Source: JBIKWM01 sp044356305
GTDB taxonomy: Bacteria > Bacteroidota > Bacteroidia > UBA10329
DNA: 61,249 nt
Reading direction: 5' to 3'
Assembly: GCA_044356305.1 (NCBI GenBank)
Contig: JBIKWM010000018.1
Location: 1-61,249, forward strand
Positions 60,313 to 61,249 of the stretch are shown here, one piece after another (within the stretch, counting starts at the first letter, position 1; each line of letters opens with the position of its first letter). The notes under the pieces are model-generated. The model worked only from the letters and a program-made list of their open reading frames with translations. It made no database searches and was not told the DNA's origin. A program made the position numbers and the translations under genes.

Positions 60313-60320
60313 TATCTTTG
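60313..60320 (+). promoter_or_regulatory. -7 element TATCTTTG of tRNA-Leu
   Basis: This lies 8 nt before the tRNA 5' end. A TTG at 60289-60291 gives a 21-bp spacer, acceptable for a Bacteroidota -33/-7 pair. Confidence 0.6.
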
Positions 60321-60328
60321 CGGCCCCT

Positions 60329-60412
60329 GCCCAGGTGGTGAAATTGGTAGACACGCTACTTTGAGGGGGTAGTGGCTTAACGGCCATGCTGGTTCGAGTC
60401 CAGTCCTGGGCA
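60329..60412 (+). tRNA. tRNA-Leu (anticodon GAG)
   Basis: An 84-nt type II tRNA. Acceptor GCCCAGG (60329-60335) pairs with CCTGGGC (60405-60411) and the discriminator is A. The D arm contains GGTGAAATTGGTAGAC. The anticodon stem CTACT/GGTAG encloses TTGAGGG with anticodon GAG. A long variable arm and the T loop GGTTCGAGTCC follow. CCA is not encoded. A T-run after it may end transcription. Confidence 0.93.
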
Positions 60413-60436
60413 CTTTTTGCTGCTGATACGCAACAG

Positions 60437-61249
60437 ATGACCGTAACAAGGTTGAAAAGGCAGTTCACCACCGTAGGTGCCACTGCTTTTTTTATTGTGA
60501 TCACCGCACTGAGCGGCATATCATATGCACAGACCCTGCATGTGGGCAAGGGACACAATGGCAACGGAGGTGTTAGGTTTGAGGCTACCGAGTTCGGTGC
60601 CCCACGTTTCCCTATCACGCTCACCATATTGTTCCACAATGGGCGGGTGACCATCAATCAGACCAAGCTCACTTTCATCATCGAGAAATTGAACACGGAA
60701 GGCGCATCGCCCGAAGTGATTTTTGTGCGTGTGCCTCAGGGTCGTAACTGGCTCAGCACCGATCACAGTTTTGTCAGCAGTGGTGAGTACCGTATCACCG
60801 CATTCGACCCAGATAATAAGAGTCTGGCCAATGCCACGGTTGTGATCAAGGCAGGAGATGTGGCACCTGAGGAGACCGCTGAACTGAAGACTGATCAAGA
60901 AACTGTCAAGGCAGAGGAAGCGAAGTCCGAAGCCACTGAAACGGCTCAGGCGGTGGAACCGGGTGAACGCTCGAAGATTGATCTGGGCATCAAAACTGGC
61001 GAACAGATGCCTGATGATCAACGGAAACTGAGGTATGAGAAGGCCATGGCAGACACTGTGAGCGACCCACTTTTGGCTTTGGCATATGGCGAAACGGTTG
61101 ACCTTGATGCTCAGGATATAGCTGTGCTCAATTTCGACAAGGCCACGATGAAGTTCGGCACTGGCATTACTAAGGATCAATTGGCAGGTGAGGCCACCGA
61201 ATTCGGATTTGATGCCAAAGGCCGATATGTGCAGATTTTCCTAGATAAC
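60437..61249 (+). CDS. Secreted hypothetical protein, cut by window end
   Basis: A frame of 271 codons from the ATG at 60437, open to the last base. Signal peptide (AFFIVITALSGISYAQ) then a beta-rich N-terminal domain (about 32-150: LTILFHNGRVTINQ, VFVRVPQGRNWL-like, SGEYRITAFDPDNKSLANA), an acidic Glu/Ala-rich linker (about 155-195) and another folded part. The C-terminus is missing, so no family is assigned. It lies 24 bp after the tRNA. Confidence 0.7.
   Translation, partial: MTVTRLKRQFTTVGATAFFIVITALSGISYAQTLHVGKGHNGNGGVRFEATEFGAPRFPITLTILFHNGRVTINQTKLTFIIEKLNTEGASPEVIFVRVPQGRNWLSTDHSFVSSGEYRITAFDPDNKSLANATVVIKAGDVAPEETAELKTDQETVKAEEAKSEATETAQAVEPGERSKIDLGIKTGEQMPDDQRKLRYEKAMADTVSDPLLALAYGETVDLDAQDIAVLNFDKATMKFGTGITKDQLAGEATEFGFDAKGRYVQIFLDN

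Overview
The window is a chromosomal segment of a GC-rich member of the Bacteroidota, most like a Flavobacteriales or Cryomorphaceae-type lineage. Evidence for this: several large secreted proteins end in type IX secretion (T9SS) sorting domains; there is a PorE-like OmpA protein; small lipoproteins carry GCTD...NYN...DDGSC modules; pyruvate kinase lies next to an IPExxxVDY-family gene; Bacteroidota-type -7 elements (TAnnTTTG or TAnnTTCG) sit directly in front of many start codons; and Shine-Dalgarno sites are nearly absent. Most of the window is core chromosome with overlapping or closely spaced genes. No phage, insertion sequence, CRISPR array or rRNA operon was seen.

Layout. 1-0.9 kb: AT-rich remnant of a secreted T9SS-type protein, then a hairpin repeat. 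1.2-9.6 kb (+): PorE-like OmpA protein, dapD, a family 9 glycosyltransferase, a CPA2 antiporter, mnmD, an MBL hydrolase and tag. 9.6-22 kb (-): secreted lipase-like hydrolase, ECF sigma factor, CarH-like B12-binding MerR regulator with SRPBCC and TIGR01777 partners, a COG2509 flavoprotein, and a coupled operon LtaS-like / diacylglycerol kinase / SUI1 / truA / ABC exporter. 22-25.5 kb: five paralogous small lipoproteins with one unrelated Ala-rich lipoprotein among them. 25.6-30.4 kb (+): two large T9SS substrates. 30.4-33.3 kb: divergent locus of a CrtI-like desaturase facing an acyl carrier protein and an HxxxD acyltransferase. 33.5-35.3 kb: small accessory genes. 35.6-39.5 kb (-): SpoIIE-type phosphatase and a T9SS-secreted lysyl oxidase. 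39.6-49.2 kb: STAS-like gene, IPExxxVDY protein, pyk, a D-2-hydroxyacid dehydrogenase, an alpha-oxoamine synthase, htpG, mtaB and lgt. 49.2-55 kb (-): HigBA-type toxin-antitoxin pair, then a MacAB-like efflux operon whose junctions carry heptamer arrays and a 42-bp palindromic tandem repeat. 55-61 kb: murB / secreted protein / plsC-like (+); rocD with a 23-residue-repeat protein, flavin reductase, DoxX and a small membrane protein (-); tRNA-Leu(GAG); and a secreted protein cut by the window end.

How the genes relate. Much of the window concerns the cell envelope: peptidoglycan precursors (dapD, murB), lipid and glycan handling (GT9, LtaS-like, DAG kinase, MsbA-like exporter, PlsC-like, alpha-oxoamine synthase), lipoprotein maturation (lgt, with six lipoproteins nearby) and T9SS export (PorE-like plus five C-terminal sorting-type domains). 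The points most worth following up are a T9SS-linked lysyl oxidase with all copper and LTQ residues conserved, the desaturase-ACP-acyltransferase locus, the repeat architecture of the efflux operon, a toxin-antitoxin pair between two copies of a gene 3' end, and a perfect 23-residue tandem repeat protein.
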